64,000 nucleotides of DNA from NCBI GenBank assembly GCA_963782045.1, contig CAWAIR010000033.1, positions 1-64,000 on the forward strand. The letters run 5' to 3'. Source of the DNA: CAVSRC01 sp963782045 (GTDB taxonomy: Bacteria; Pseudomonadota; Alphaproteobacteria; Rhizobiales; Kaistiaceae). Each line of letters opens with the position of its first letter. The stretch's first letter is position 1. The position numbers and the translations under genes were made by a program. Of this stretch, positions 34,035-43,420 are shown one piece after another. Under the pieces are notes generated by a model. It saw only the letters and a list, made by a program, of their open reading frames with translations. It did no database searches and was not told where the DNA came from.

Positions 34035-34228
34035 AAAGTACTGACCACAGCCTGAGACGATTTTATTGCGGGTCGGCACGAGCTTACGACCCTGCGGTCG
34101 CCGAGCGAACAAGTCATATGGCCCCTAACTATCGCCAAAGCGCGCGAACAGGCGCTCAACAGAGGCGGCGGCCCTCGGGTGCGGCCAATAGCAACGGATG
34201 CGATCGCTGTAACTGAAGTGTCGACGCA

Positions 34229-34469
34229 ACGCCGGAAGTCCGCTGGCGTCATGCCGGTATAGCCGCCTTCGTGATTGACCTGGTTGAAAGTCGCTTCAAT
34301 CAGGACCGGCATGTCTTCCGCCAGACCGCGCCTGAGCGCCGCCTCGATCACCATGGGGTGCGACGAGCACACGGACGTGATGCCGCGCGGTACAGAGATC
34401 CGAGATTGGCCAATTGTCGAGCAGGAGCCGGAGCGCCTTCTTGCGATTTTGTTCGACGGCGGCGGTCAT
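34229..34469 (-). pseudogene. Tagatose-bisphosphate aldolase non-catalytic subunit (GatZ/AgaZ-like), N-terminal remnant
   Basis: The start MTAAVEQNRKKALRLLLDN at 34469 overlaps the SIS gene stop by ATGA. After a +1 shift, the family signature GITSVCSSHPMVIEAALRRG and FNQVNHEGGYTGMTPADFRR follow. The remaining four-fifths of the protein are missing. In aga/gat operons this subunit works with a class II aldolase. The gene is dead, leaving the pathway without this step here. 34035-34228 holds nothing recognisable. Confidence 0.75.
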
Positions 34470-35419
34470 GTCAGCGTGACGATCTTGGTCAGATGACGTG
34501 GTGCCGTGGTGTCGAGATTGTGAGCCTGTGCCATGCGCTCGCCAAGGAGCTGAAGCGCCGGCAGAACTGCTAGGCCGGTGAGCACAGGAGCACAATCGAT
34601 AGCAAGGCTTGCATCGCCCGCTCCCCCAAACCCCAGAACCTTGGCTCCCTTCGCCTGCAACTCGCCAACGAGACTCCCCTCGGTGTGAGGTTCACCCTGG
34701 CTGTGCAGCATCATGGCGCACGTCCGATCATCGGCGAGGCTGATGGGGCCGTGACGATATTCCAGCGGATGGAATGTCTGGGCGTAGACTCGACTCATCT
34801 CCATCAGCTTGAGCGCGCCTTCCAAGGCTACGCCATAAAGATGGCCGGCACCCAGATAGACGATGTGGGAACGGCCGTCGAGCAATGGCACCATCCGCTT
34901 ATCGGCGTCCTCGAGGCACCGCCGCGCGATGTCGATAACCGTCGTCGGAACGTTATGACCGAGGTTGAGAATGCCGAGCAGCAGCATGAGGCTTGCTGAG
35001 GTCGTCATAACGATGCCTTCTCGGGGGTGCGTTTCAGCAACCAACAGACGATCGCAGTTCTTGGCGAGCGTGCTGTCGGGGCCGACGGTGATGGCGGTAA
35101 AGAACACCCCCGCTGCCCGACTTGCCATGGCTGCCTCTATCATCTCGGTCGTCTCGCCACTGCGCGAGAGGCCGATCACATGAGTCTTTCGCCATTGCGA
35201 AGCGTGCGCGCCCGGGCGGTTCACCCACTCTCCGCCCGGCACCGCGATCGCCGACCGGCCAGCCTGGTTGCTGAGGGCGGCCAGCGAAACAGCGAGGTTG
35301 TATGATGTGCCGCACCCGACATACACGGTGAGTTTGGCCTCGTGCGGACGAGCAGTGCGCTTCAGTGCCTCTCTCCAATATGAGAACTGCTCGAAGATGG
35401 TTTGTTCGGTTACTCCCAT
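34466..35419 (-). CDS. SIS-domain sugar isomerase (AgaS/GlmS-isomerase-like)
   Basis: A 317-residue protein with two SIS domains. Phosphosugar-binding sequences are YVGCGTSYNLAVSLAALSNQ, GLSRSGETTEMIEA and YLGAGHLYGVALEGALKLME, and the end includes HNLDTTAPRHLTKIVTLT. It lacks the glutamine amidotransferase domain of GlmS, so a deaminase/isomerase role in amino-sugar catabolism (AgaS-like) is likely. It is preceded by the kinase gene with a 29-bp gap and followed by the gatZ-like remnant. It is intact, cytoplasmic and alternative in action to NagB. Confidence 0.82.
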   Translation of the reverse strand: MGVTEQTIFEQFSYWREALKRTARPHEAKLTVYVGCGTSYNLAVSLAALSNQAGRSAIAVPGGEWVNRPGAHASQWRKTHVIGLSRSGETTEMIEAAMASRAAGVFFTAITVGPDSTLAKNCDRLLVAETHPREGIVMTTSASLMLLLGILNLGHNVPTTVIDIARRCLEDADKRMVPLLDGRSHIVYLGAGHLYGVALEGALKLMEMSRVYAQTFHPLEYRHGPISLADDRTCAMMLHSQGEPHTEGSLVGELQAKGAKVLGFGGAGDASLAIDCAPVLTGLAVLPALQLLGERMAQAHNLDTTAPRHLTKIVTLT

Positions 35420-35448
35420 GGGGCCTCCAGTTTGAATGTCGCTTTTCC

Positions 35449-36426
35449 CTAGATCGTTGTCTTCTTTCGCTTGGCGTTGGCGATCGCGGCCTCAGTCCCG
35501 ACTGCGATGTGTTCGACGAACGCCGATTGGATCGGCCAGCCGACGACCATGGCAGCAGCGAGCAACGCACCGCCAATCGGGGGAAGACGCGGTGGAACAG
35601 GAGGTATGCCGACCCGCTCGGTCACCGCTTCGAGAAGCATATGGCTGGCGAATGTGCCGCCCGCATAGGTCCATTGGGAGTTCGGCCCACAACGCTGGGC
35701 TATCGTAGTGATGTGCTTGGCCAACTCGCCCGCAGCCGCGCCGATGAGGCTTCGGGCGGCCGCATCGCCATTTCTCGCCGCCTGATCCACGGCCAAGGCC
35801 AGCGAAGCGACCCCGGCTCTTTGGTTGGACAGGCTGGCGACCCACCCCTCCAGCGCATTGACCGAATCTGATCGGTCGAGACCGAGATGAGCGAAGACCG
35901 CGTCGACCAGCGTCGTCGTGGGCGCTCGACCATCTAGGCTCTGGCTGATCAGGCTGAGAGCGCGCCGGCCAATCCAATGGCTGCTGCCCTCGTCGCCGAG
36001 GACGTCGCCCCATCCGCCGACGCGGTGCGACACACCGGCAGCGTCTCGCGCCCACGCCATCGAGCCGGTACCTGAGAGGATAAGGATGCCCGGTCCGCCG
36101 GCAAAGGCGCCGATATGGGCGGCGTCGACGTCATTGATCACCGTTTGCGGCACGCCGGGAAAGTTATCGGCGATCACCTGACGCTGCTGCTCGGAGAGGT
36201 GATCGACTTCCCCGTAGGCGGGGAGAGCGGCACCAACGGCCGCAAGATTCGGCTCGCGGATGAACGATCGAAGCTGCGAGCCGAACTCTTCACGCCAATT
36301 CCGGTTGTCCATGGGATTGATGCCGCCGCCACGCGCCGTTCGAACGATACGGCCGCTCCGGTCAGCAAGAACGATCAAGACCTTGCTCCCGCCGCCGTCG
36401 ATGCCGAGAAGCAGATCGTCCGTCAT
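35449..36426 (-). CDS. BadF/BadG/BcrA-type N-acetylglucosamine (amino-sugar) kinase
   Basis: A 325-residue ASKHA-fold kinase. Phosphate 1 is LLLGIDGGGSKVLIVLAD, phosphate 2 is ILILSGTGSMAWARD, and RVGGWGDVLGDEGSSHWIGR matches the GlcNAc-kinase subgroup. The adenosine motif is YAGGTFASHMLL. The ATG at 36426 overlaps the stop of a truncated upstream frame by ATGA, so the operon once began further upstream. It probably phosphorylates GlcNAc, GlcN or GalNAc for the SIS protein and NagB. Confidence 0.85.
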   Translation of the reverse strand: MTDDLLLGIDGGGSKVLIVLADRSGRIVRTARGGGINPMDNRNWREEFGSQLRSFIREPNLAAVGAALPAYGEVDHLSEQQRQVIADNFPGVPQTVINDVDAAHIGAFAGGPGILILSGTGSMAWARDAAGVSHRVGGWGDVLGDEGSSHWIGRRALSLISQSLDGRAPTTTLVDAVFAHLGLDRSDSVNALEGWVASLSNQRAGVASLALAVDQAARNGDAAARSLIGAAAGELAKHITTIAQRCGPNSQWTYAGGTFASHMLLEAVTERVGIPPVPPRLPPIGGALLAAAMVVGWPIQSAFVEHIAVGTEAAIANAKRKKTTI

Positions 36427-36548
36427 ATTGCCGCTACACTGTCGGCGATCGTCGTCCTGACGCTGGCTTCCTTGAGTTGGCCGCGCCAACGCGGCAGTAC
36501 TTTGGAGTCAGCAATCATGTCGGCGGAAGACGCAAACGCGGCGACGTT
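36423..36548 (-). pseudogene. C-terminal remnant of an upstream operon gene
   Basis: About 41 codons (NVAAFASSADMIADSKVLPR, then GQLKEASVRTTIADSVAAI) end in a TGA that overlaps the kinase start as ATGA. This coupling and the coding-like composition indicate the tail of a real gene whose body has been lost upstream. I do not recognise the product. Confidence 0.4.
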
Positions 36549-36580
36549 GCAGCTTGCCATTATGTCGAACTTAGGTGAAT

Positions 36581-36606
36581 CCCGCCAGCATCGGTGCGGG
36601 TTTTTT
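36581..36606 (+). terminator. Intrinsic terminator-like hairpin
   Basis: CCCGC and GCGGG arms flank a 10-base loop and are followed by six T residues. No plus-strand gene reads into it now, so it probably belonged to a gene lost in the rearrangement next to the truncated frame at 36423. Confidence 0.55.
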
Positions 36607-37409
36607 CTTTCGCGCTGCATCTGTACCCCTACATAGGGCATCGTGGCGTTTGATCACGCGCGAGTTGGCCCCGATGACGAGAAAACCGAATTTCCCGCCT
36701 ATGAAAAGGTCGCAGACCGCCTCAGCAGATTGCGGACGTTGGAAATGTGCCAGTATCCGCTGCGGGCGGTGTGAACGCCGCGCTCGCGTTGAGTGCACCG
36801 GCCGGGCCACGCAGATGGGTCGCGCCGGTTGCTTGAAGCGAATGATGATCGGCAGCACGTTGGCTGCAATGACATCAGCCTCTTCCGTCAGCGGCTAATG
36901 CCCAGCCGCAGCTGCCTGTGCCGCATTCTGCCGGTTGCCGAGCCTGGTGCCCCAGGCCCTTCTGGGAGTCAGGGCCGCTTGGCGTGCGACTTCTACGATG
37001 ACCTGATTGCACGAAGCATACAGACGGCTGTTCCTGGTCGAACGGCTGCCGGCGTTGGGAGAAACGCGCGGACGGGCGTACAATTTTGGTTCGTGACAAG
37101 GGATCTTCGGCCGTTCGCCTTGGCCGGATTGGGGAGAGCTCTAGCCCTCCGACAATGCTGACACATGACGGCCCATGAAGTTAGCCGCGCGGTCAACAGC
37201 GTAAAGAACGACAAAGAGGCGCCGTAAAGTCCTTCCCCGAAGCCGGCATGGCGTGTGAGCAGCGACGGGCTGGAGATGGGCAATGGTATACGATGAAGCT
37301 CAAGACATCCTACCGTTGCTCTATCGTTTTCCTGATCCACGCTAGCGAGGCTGCTTAAGTGAGACGCTGGGCGTCAGACATCCAATTTCTACGACCTTCG
37401 TCTGCTGTG
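36607..37409. other. Region without a recognisable gene
   Basis: About 800 bp between the terminator-like hairpin and the IS1182 element. Short frames exist on both strands, but none has a start site, family motif or convincing composition. It is probably rearrangement debris. Confidence 0.4.
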
Positions 37410-39092
37410 GGTCTTGGTCGTGTCAAAACGGCTTGGGACCGATAGGAACGGGTCAACAGGCGCGCGGAGTTCCGGTAGATCCGCTTTCGTCGCGCAATTG
37501 GGCTCCTGATGGCTCCAAAGGCGGTAGGAGATTGTCTCAGAGCGCCGTAGAGGTCGGATGATAACGCGATCGCGCCCTCATGCGGCCCTGAGGGCCGCAA
37601 TCAGACCTGGCCGACCGATGATGTTCATCACCCGTGTCAGATTGTAGGTGAGCACATGCAATGCCATCTCGGCGGCGACGTTGGGCGGGCGCTTCATCAG
37701 GAAGTGGGTCGCGCCCATCCGCGCCTTGATGGTCCCGAAGGGATGCTCGACCGTCTCGCGCCTGACACGCATCAGATCGGGGTTGGCATCGAGCCTCTTC
37801 TGGACTTCCTCGATCAGATGCTCATGAACCCAGCGGGTGACCCGACGTTCCTTCGCGGGCGTGCACTGCCGCTTGATCCGGCAAATGAGGCAGGCCTCGG
37901 TCGACCAGTAGCGGCGCAGTTCCATGCCGTTCTCGACGTTGCGGTAATGGCAAGACAGGATCGCACCGGCCGGGCAGCGATAGGCGTCCTGCTCGGGCAG
38001 GTAGGCGAAGTCCTGCTTGCCGAAGCGGCCACTTGCCTTCGCGCCTGAGGTTTGCGGCTTGGGCAAGGTGACGGTGAGACCCGCGTCCACGCACTTCTTG
38101 ATCTGGTCGCTGTCGAAGTAGCCGCGGTCAGCGACGACATGAAGCTGCTCGGCGTCGAGCGTCTGCCTGGCGGCCTTCGCCATCGGGGCGAGTTGGGCGC
38201 GGTCGTTGCCGACGTTGGTCACCTCATGCGTCACGATCAAATGGTGCTCAGCCTCAACTACGACCTGCACGTTGTAGCCGACCACGCCAGAGCCGCGGCC
38301 GCTCGTCGCCATCGAGCGGGTGTCAGGATCGGTCAGGGAGATCTGCTGGTCGGGCGTCTGCCGCATCAGCTCGTCGAGTGCAGCAAGCCGGTCCATCTCT
38401 TGCCTGAGACGGCCGATCTTCTCGTGCAGCCGCGACACCTTGGTGGCAATCGCCTCGCTGGGTTCCTGCCGGTCGGCGCTGTCGAGCTGATGCAGGTAGC
38501 GCGCGATGCTGTCCTCGATCTGCGCGACACGGCGCGCCATCTTGGCGCGGGTGAAGTTCCTGTCGCGGTTGTTGACCGCCTTGAACTTGCTGCCATCCAC
38601 CACCACCGTGCCGCCGGCAAGCAGGCCCATCTGGCGGCAGAGCGAAACGAAGCGAGCGCAGACCCGGCGCAGGGCGCGGTCATAGTCCTTGCGGAAGTCG
38701 GCGATCGTCTTGTGGTCGGGAACCAGCCGGCCGAGAAGCCACATCAACTCGACATTGCGCCCCGCCTCACGCTCGAGCCGTCGGCTCGACTGCACGCGGT
38801 TCAGGTATCCATAGATATAGAGCTTCAGCAGCACTGCCGGATGGTACGCCGGCCGACCGGTGTTCGCCGGCATCACGCTGTCGAAGCCGAGCCCTGGCAG
38901 GTCAAGCGCCCCGACGAAGGCCTCGATCACCTGAACCGGGTTATCCTCATCCATCCAGTCCTCCAGGCACTCGGGCAAGAAGGAACACTGCGAACGGTCG
39001 GCTCCCTCGATGAAACGGCCCATCCCATCCTCCCGCATCCCAGCAGGAAGACGCTACATGACTCGTCCGTTTCCACACAGCCAGGGTCATTA
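37410..39092 (-). mobile_element. IS1182-family insertion sequence
   Basis: A complete transposase gene is flanked by imperfect inverted ends. The left end at about 37410-37440 (GGTCTTGGTCGTGTCAAAAC) resembles the complement of the right end at about 39061-39092 (CTGGCTGTGTGGAAACGGAC), sharing about 16 of 28 positions. Exact ends and target duplication are not certain. The element sits between the amino-sugar cluster and the tRNA fragment. Confidence 0.6.
37578..39023 (-). CDS. IS1182-family transposase
   Basis: A 481-residue DDE transposase. The N-terminal region has ANTGRPAYHPAVLLKLYIYG, followed by VVVDGSKFKAVNNRDRNFTR with a catalytic Asp, and SLTDPDTRSMATSGRGSGVV. The second Asp is in VVADRGYFDSDQIKKC. 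A zinc-knuckle-like segment (CLICRIKRQC) precedes the C-terminal domain with the Glu in ETVEHPFGTIKARMG. The ATG at 39023 has GGGAGGAT upstream; an ATG at 39038 is less likely. The gene is intact and of full family length. Confidence 0.9.
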   Translation of the reverse strand: MGRFIEGADRSQCSFLPECLEDWMDEDNPVQVIEAFVGALDLPGLGFDSVMPANTGRPAYHPAVLLKLYIYGYLNRVQSSRRLEREAGRNVELMWLLGRLVPDHKTIADFRKDYDRALRRVCARFVSLCRQMGLLAGGTVVVDGSKFKAVNNRDRNFTRAKMARRVAQIEDSIARYLHQLDSADRQEPSEAIATKVSRLHEKIGRLRQEMDRLAALDELMRQTPDQQISLTDPDTRSMATSGRGSGVVGYNVQVVVEAEHHLIVTHEVTNVGNDRAQLAPMAKAARQTLDAEQLHVVADRGYFDSDQIKKCVDAGLTVTLPKPQTSGAKASGRFGKQDFAYLPEQDAYRCPAGAILSCHYRNVENGMELRRYWSTEACLICRIKRQCTPAKERRVTRWVHEHLIEEVQKRLDANPDLMRVRRETVEHPFGTIKARMGATHFLMKRPPNVAAEMALHVLTYNLTRVMNIIGRPGLIAALRAA

Positions 39093-39355
39093 ACGACCGA
39101 AACCGCCGGCACTACTTGTCAGCGCATTTCCGCTTCGCCCCGAAAGCGGAAATCAGACCATTGGCATCCGCCGCAACGGGCCTCTGCGAGTTGATGATGC
39201 CGCCCGTCGACGGTTGTGCCGCCTTGAGGGTGCCGAAGGGAGTGCTCTCTGGTTCAGTGAACCAAAAAACCAGAACGTTGGATGAACAAATGGCCGCTAT
39301 ATTGACCGAGGCGTAACCCAAACCCCGCGGATTTCCTCGTGTTCCGCGCCGCCTC

Positions 39356-39405
39356 GTCCCTTGGTAAGGGGGAGGTCGTAAGTTCAATCCTTACCGGCAG
39401 CACCA
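39356..39405 (+). pseudogene. 3' fragment of a tRNA-Thr (GGT)
   Basis: GTCCC-TTGGTAA-GGGGG forms an anticodon arm with anticodon GGT at 39363-39365. GTAAG-TTCAATC-CTTAC (39378-39394) is a perfect T arm. CGGCAGC plus ACCA ends at 39405. No matching 5' acceptor strand or D arm lies upstream. Such 3' tRNA pieces are left at attachment sites by integrases that target tRNA genes. The intact gene would be outside this window. Confidence 0.65.
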
Positions 39406-39621
39406 TCTCGCTCGCGGATTCCCAAGATTCTTCGCCACCGGCGCGCGCTGCTCGCCGACCCCGTGTTGCAGGACATATCGCAGCCCCTCGTCAGCCAGTA
39501 CCTCGGGCATCTCGATGACGACGGCGACGCCAAACGGTCGGCCGCGACGCTGGTTGACGCAGCGGTTCAGCAGGTCCTGCGGATCTACGCGCGCGCCTGC
39601 GCCTCCAAGCGCCTCTCCTGA
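39406..39621 (+). pseudogene. C-terminal fragment of an unidentified protein
   Basis: An open frame running out of the tRNA fragment encodes RIPKILRHRRALLADPVLQD, ISQPLVSQYLGHLDDDGDAK and RSAATLVDAAVQQVLRIYAR, ending KRLS at 39621. The composition is coding-like, but there is no start codon or ribosome site. It looks like the tail of a gene cut at the integration point. Confidence 0.35.
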
Positions 39622-39766
39622 GCGGGCGCCACGCGGACGCTTGCCGAGGCGGTCTCGGCCAGCCCGACAATTGCAGGCTGCATCGGCAGCGGCCCGGTCA
39701 TGTGGCGGTCGGTGACCGGGGCTGGTACAACCCTTGCCGATCAAATTGGCCAGATGAACCGTTGAG

Positions 39767-42697
39767 ATGTTGTCGTCCCAACCTGTGCGACGGAACGATC
39801 CGTGTCCGTGCGGCAGCGGCAAGAAGTACAAGCATTGCCACGGTCAACTGGATGCCGCCCCGGCAACTCCCGAGGGCTTCGCCGCGGCCCTGGCGAGCCA
39901 ACCGGCATTCGAGCAGGCCACTTCGCCGGGCGCCCTCCTCGAAAAGCTGCGGGAAATGCTGCGCACGTTGGCGAGCGCACCGGCCGGTGCCCGGCGTCAA
40001 TCGCTGCTCGACCAACTCGCCGGTGCCACGCAGGACCTGATCGCGCGTTGCCAAAGGCCGGGCGCGGACGAAACGGAGGTGCTCCGCGCCTTCCGCCGCG
40101 CGCTTGTCGACACGCTGAGGGGCCTGCCGCCGGGCGACCTGCAACAGCTCTGGCCGACGGGGCTGCGGCGCACGGCCGGCATGCTGATGGCCTCGGGGTT
40201 GCGGGAGCTGCCCGCCACGCAGGCGGACGCGGACCTGGCGGAGGAGGTCAAGTCCGCGATGGGCGCGACGGCGACCGACGCGCCCGCCTGGGTTCTGCCC
40301 TGTCTGATGCTGCTCATCCGCAACTTCGAGCATGCGATCGTCGATGGACTGGAGGTTCCTGGCTGGATCAGCGGCGACTACCTGAATTTCCTGCTTGAGC
40401 CGATCGAGGTGCTCAACCGGATCGGCGATGCGGAACGCGCCGTCGACCATCTGGTCCGCTTGACCGACGTCGTGCATGGCTTGGCGGTTCGCCAGCCGAC
40501 CCCCAGCGGACAGGACCTGTGCAAGGCCTATGTCGGCCGCGCATCGCTGATTCAGTCCTATTTCAGCACCAGGAACCTGAGCACGCTCTATCGGCAACGC
40601 GGCGAACTGATCACCACGGCGCTGATCAGCGGCGGTGCCCCGACGCTGCAGGCGATCAACCCGCGACGCCCGACATCCGGCAAGAGACGGCTCGGCATCT
40701 TCGCGCATCACTTCGGCCCGCAGACCGAGACATACTTCACGCTGTCGCATTTCGAGCACCTCGATCGAGCGGCCTTCGACATCACCCTCTATTGCCTCGG
40801 CTTGAGCCAGCATCCGCTCGAGCGGATCTGCGTGGCGCATGCTGATCGTGTCGTGAGCCTGCCACCCAACGATCTCGCCGCGCTGGTGCAGCGCCTGCGT
40901 GAAGATGATCTCGACATCTTCATGATCAGCACGAACATGACGGCGGTCACCTCCCAGGCGGCATTGCTCGGCTCGTTTCGCATCGCACCGATCCAGATCG
41001 CCACCGTCAGCTCGCCGGTCACGACCGGTTGCGGCCACACCGACGTTCTGCTGTCGGCCGAGTGGAACGAGCCGGGCGAGGACGCACGCGCGCACTATAA
41101 CGAGCATCTGGAGCTGATGCCCGGATCGGTGAATTACTACGCCTACCAGTACGACGCCGATGCGGCGACGATATCGCCAAGCCGCGCTGCCCTGGGGCTG
41201 GACGCGGACGCGCTGGTGATGTTCTCCGGCGCCAATTTCTTCAAGATCACGCCCGAGCTGTCGCAGACGTGGGTGCGTATCCTTGCCGCCGTGGCGGACA
41301 GCGTGCTGATGCTCATGCCGTTCAACCCGAACTGGAGCGACGGCTATCGGCGGCTGCCGTTCGTCCTGAGGATTCACGAGCAGATGCGCGAGGCCGGAGT
41401 CGATCCGTCGCGGCTGCGCATCGTCGACCCGGTTCCGACCCGCGCCGACGTCCATAGCATCATCGCGCTCGCCGACATGTATCTCGATGCATACCCGTTC
41501 GCCGGGGCGTGCTCGATGCTTGACCCGATTGTCGCCGGTGTTCCGCCGGTGGTCTGGATGGGTTCGACGGGGCGCTCCAGCCACGGCGGCTCGCTGATGC
41601 GGATGATTGGACTGGACGAGCTGATCTGTCGCAGCGAAGCGGAGTATGTGGATGCCGCCATCGCGATGGCGACGGACGCACCCAGGCGCAAGCGCATCCA
41701 CGATGCGCTGTTGACGCTGGCCCTCCGAAAGCCGCCGGTCTACTACGATACCGCCGTGTTCTCGCGGCGCGTCGGCGACGCCCTCATGCGCTTGCAGGCG
41801 CGCTACCGGGAGCGATACGACGACCTCGCCCGGCTCGCTTTGGCGGAGCGCAGCGACCGGCTCCGATCACTGGCGCGATCGGTGGTCGCCAGCACCTTCG
41901 AGCTCGGCCAGCTCACCGATACCGGCATCGTCAACGTGGTCATCGACCCGTTCTTCCGGTCCCTCGGCCCGACGACGGCTCCCCGGCGGCTCGTCGACAT
42001 AGGGGCCTGTGTCGGGGCAATGTCGCTTCCGCTGGTTCGGCGGGGATGGGAGGCCGATCTCTTCGAGCCGGATCCCGACGCTCGCCAGGCGCTCCTGCGC
42101 AACACGGCACCGGCGGGTGCCCGGTGCCGGGTTCACGCCAGCGCGGTGAGCAATGCTCCGATCGGCGAAATGTCGTTCCACAAGTCAACGACCATCGGCT
42201 GCTCGGGCTTCGAGGCGTCGCCATTCTCGGCGACCCAGACCGTCATCACGGTGCCCTCCACGACGCTGGCCAAATTCTGCGCCGACCAGGGCATCTCCGC
42301 GATCGACTTTCTCAAGATCGATGCCGAGGGCTTCGACTTCGAAGTGCTCGATTCGCACGATCTCGACGCCGTGGCGACCCGGCTGATACTGGTCGAGTAT
42401 GGCACGCACTTCCCCCGGCAGACGCTCGCCAGCGTAAACGCCGCGATCGCCCAGATGGCAGACCGCGGCTATGGCGCCGTCATCTTCAACTACGTCGAGG
42501 AAGGCGACTTCAGGCAGGGCGACTGGCGCTATCGGCTGACCGAGATGTTCGTCGATGAGCCGATTCCCGATCTCGGGCGCGCCATGTTCGGCAACATCCT
42601 GTTCTACCGCGGCGACGATACGGATTTCGTGCTGACGATGTTCGCCCTCCTCGATACATGCCGCCGGCCAAGCGAGGTCTGGGGAACTGAACCGTGA
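39767..42697 (+). CDS. SEC-C / O-GlcNAc-transferase-like / FkbM methyltransferase fusion
   Basis: A 976-residue three-part protein. Residues 8-25 form a SEC-C zinc motif (RRNDPCPCGSGKKYKHCH). A helical region follows to about residue 295. From about 300 to 680 there is a glycosyltransferase family 41 domain (GIFAHHFGPQTETYFTLSHF, VMFSGANFFKITPELSQTWV, ADMYLDAYPFAGACSMLDPI). The last 250 residues form an FkbM methyltransferase (RRLVDIGACVGAMSLPLVRR, AIDFLKIDAEGFDFEVLDSH). It probably glycosylates a protein or glycan and methylates the sugar. It has no signal peptide, so it should act in the cytoplasm. Confidence 0.88.
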   Translation: MLSSQPVRRNDPCPCGSGKKYKHCHGQLDAAPATPEGFAAALASQPAFEQATSPGALLEKLREMLRTLASAPAGARRQSLLDQLAGATQDLIARCQRPGADETEVLRAFRRALVDTLRGLPPGDLQQLWPTGLRRTAGMLMASGLRELPATQADADLAEEVKSAMGATATDAPAWVLPCLMLLIRNFEHAIVDGLEVPGWISGDYLNFLLEPIEVLNRIGDAERAVDHLVRLTDVVHGLAVRQPTPSGQDLCKAYVGRASLIQSYFSTRNLSTLYRQRGELITTALISGGAPTLQAINPRRPTSGKRRLGIFAHHFGPQTETYFTLSHFEHLDRAAFDITLYCLGLSQHPLERICVAHADRVVSLPPNDLAALVQRLREDDLDIFMISTNMTAVTSQAALLGSFRIAPIQIATVSSPVTTGCGHTDVLLSAEWNEPGEDARAHYNEHLELMPGSVNYYAYQYDADAATISPSRAALGLDADALVMFSGANFFKITPELSQTWVRILAAVADSVLMLMPFNPNWSDGYRRLPFVLRIHEQMREAGVDPSRLRIVDPVPTRADVHSIIALADMYLDAYPFAGACSMLDPIVAGVPPVVWMGSTGRSSHGGSLMRMIGLDELICRSEAEYVDAAIAMATDAPRRKRIHDALLTLALRKPPVYYDTAVFSRRVGDALMRLQARYRERYDDLARLALAERSDRLRSLARSVVASTFELGQLTDTGIVNVVIDPFFRSLGPTTAPRRLVDIGACVGAMSLPLVRRGWEADLFEPDPDARQALLRNTAPAGARCRVHASAVSNAPIGEMSFHKSTTIGCSGFEASPFSATQTVITVPSTTLAKFCADQGISAIDFLKIDAEGFDFEVLDSHDLDAVATRLILVEYGTHFPRQTLASVNAAIAQMADRGYGAVIFNYVEEGDFRQGDWRYRLTEMFVDEPIPDLGRAMFGNILFYRGDDTDFVLTMFALLDTCRRPSEVWGTEP

Positions 42698-42739
42698 GAT
42701 GGCCGGGCTTCGGCCCGGCGTGAGAGGACGCGAACCGCG

Positions 42740-43420
42740 ATGGCCGCCGAACACAACATCGACATCCTCATCCGCCACACGTTCTTCCCGGCCACGTCGA
42801 GCGGGGTTCTGGTCGAGGTCGGCGCCGGGCGACCGGACTACCTGTCCATCAGCGCCAGCTACCGGGCGCTCGGCTGGAAGATCGTCTCGGTCGAGCCCAA
42901 TCCCGACTTCTGCGCCCAGCATCGTGCCCTCGGGCATGCGGTGCTGCAGTATGCGGCCAGCGATACGGAGGCCGACGACGTCGAGTTCGTCGTCGTGGAC
43001 TCCCATGGATCGGCTTATCTGGACGGCAATGTGTCGTTCGAAAGCTTCTCCAGCCTTGGCATCGAAGGCAAATATGCGGAGCTGTACAAGTCCGTCGCGG
43101 GCAATACGAGCCTCAAGTCGATCCGGGTGAAGGTGCGCAAGCTCGACAGCATCCTCTCGGAGCACGAACCGGAGGTGACAAGCATCGACATGCTGGCGGT
43201 CGATGTCGAAGGCTGGGAACTCAATGTGATGCGCGGCTTTTCGATCGCGCACTACCGGCCGACCGTGGTGGTTCTGGAGAACCTGTTCAACGACGCGGCA
43301 TATCATGCCTACATGCGCGAACAGGGGTACGACCTCTGGCAGACGGTCTCTCCCAACGACATCTACATGCGGCGCGGATTTTTCAAGATCCCGTTTTCGG
43401 CCAGCTACGGGCGTTGGTGA
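42740..43420 (+). CDS. FkbM-family methyltransferase
   Basis: A 226-residue SAM-dependent methyltransferase of the FkbM type. The SAM site is around GVLVEVGAGRPDYLSI and KIVSVEPNPDFCAQHR, and the FkbM signature is SIDMLAVDVEGWELNVMRGF. It is likely an O-methyltransferase for a sugar or glycan. It follows the fusion gene by 42 bp in the same direction, and its 3' end overlaps the opposing epimerase gene by 16 bp. The ATG at 42740 follows GGACGCGAACCGCG, a weak ribosome site. Confidence 0.82.
   Translation: MAAEHNIDILIRHTFFPATSSGVLVEVGAGRPDYLSISASYRALGWKIVSVEPNPDFCAQHRALGHAVLQYAASDTEADDVEFVVVDSHGSAYLDGNVSFESFSSLGIEGKYAELYKSVAGNTSLKSIRVKVRKLDSILSEHEPEVTSIDMLAVDVEGWELNVMRGFSIAHYRPTVVVLENLFNDAAYHAYMREQGYDLWQTVSPNDIYMRRGFFKIPFSASYGRW

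Noticed and set aside
38052..39194. Plus-strand frame opposite the IS1182 transposase
   Set aside because: Antisense shadow of an intact transposase with no independent features.
39698..41701. 667-codon antisense frame opposite the glycosyltransferase fusion
   Set aside because: Low-complexity Arg/Asp/Gly/His composition and full overlap with a gene having clear domains. It is a GC-bias artefact, as are similar frames at 42185-43495, 46117-47736, 47736-49310, 48637-50352, 56502-58238 and 61592-63697.
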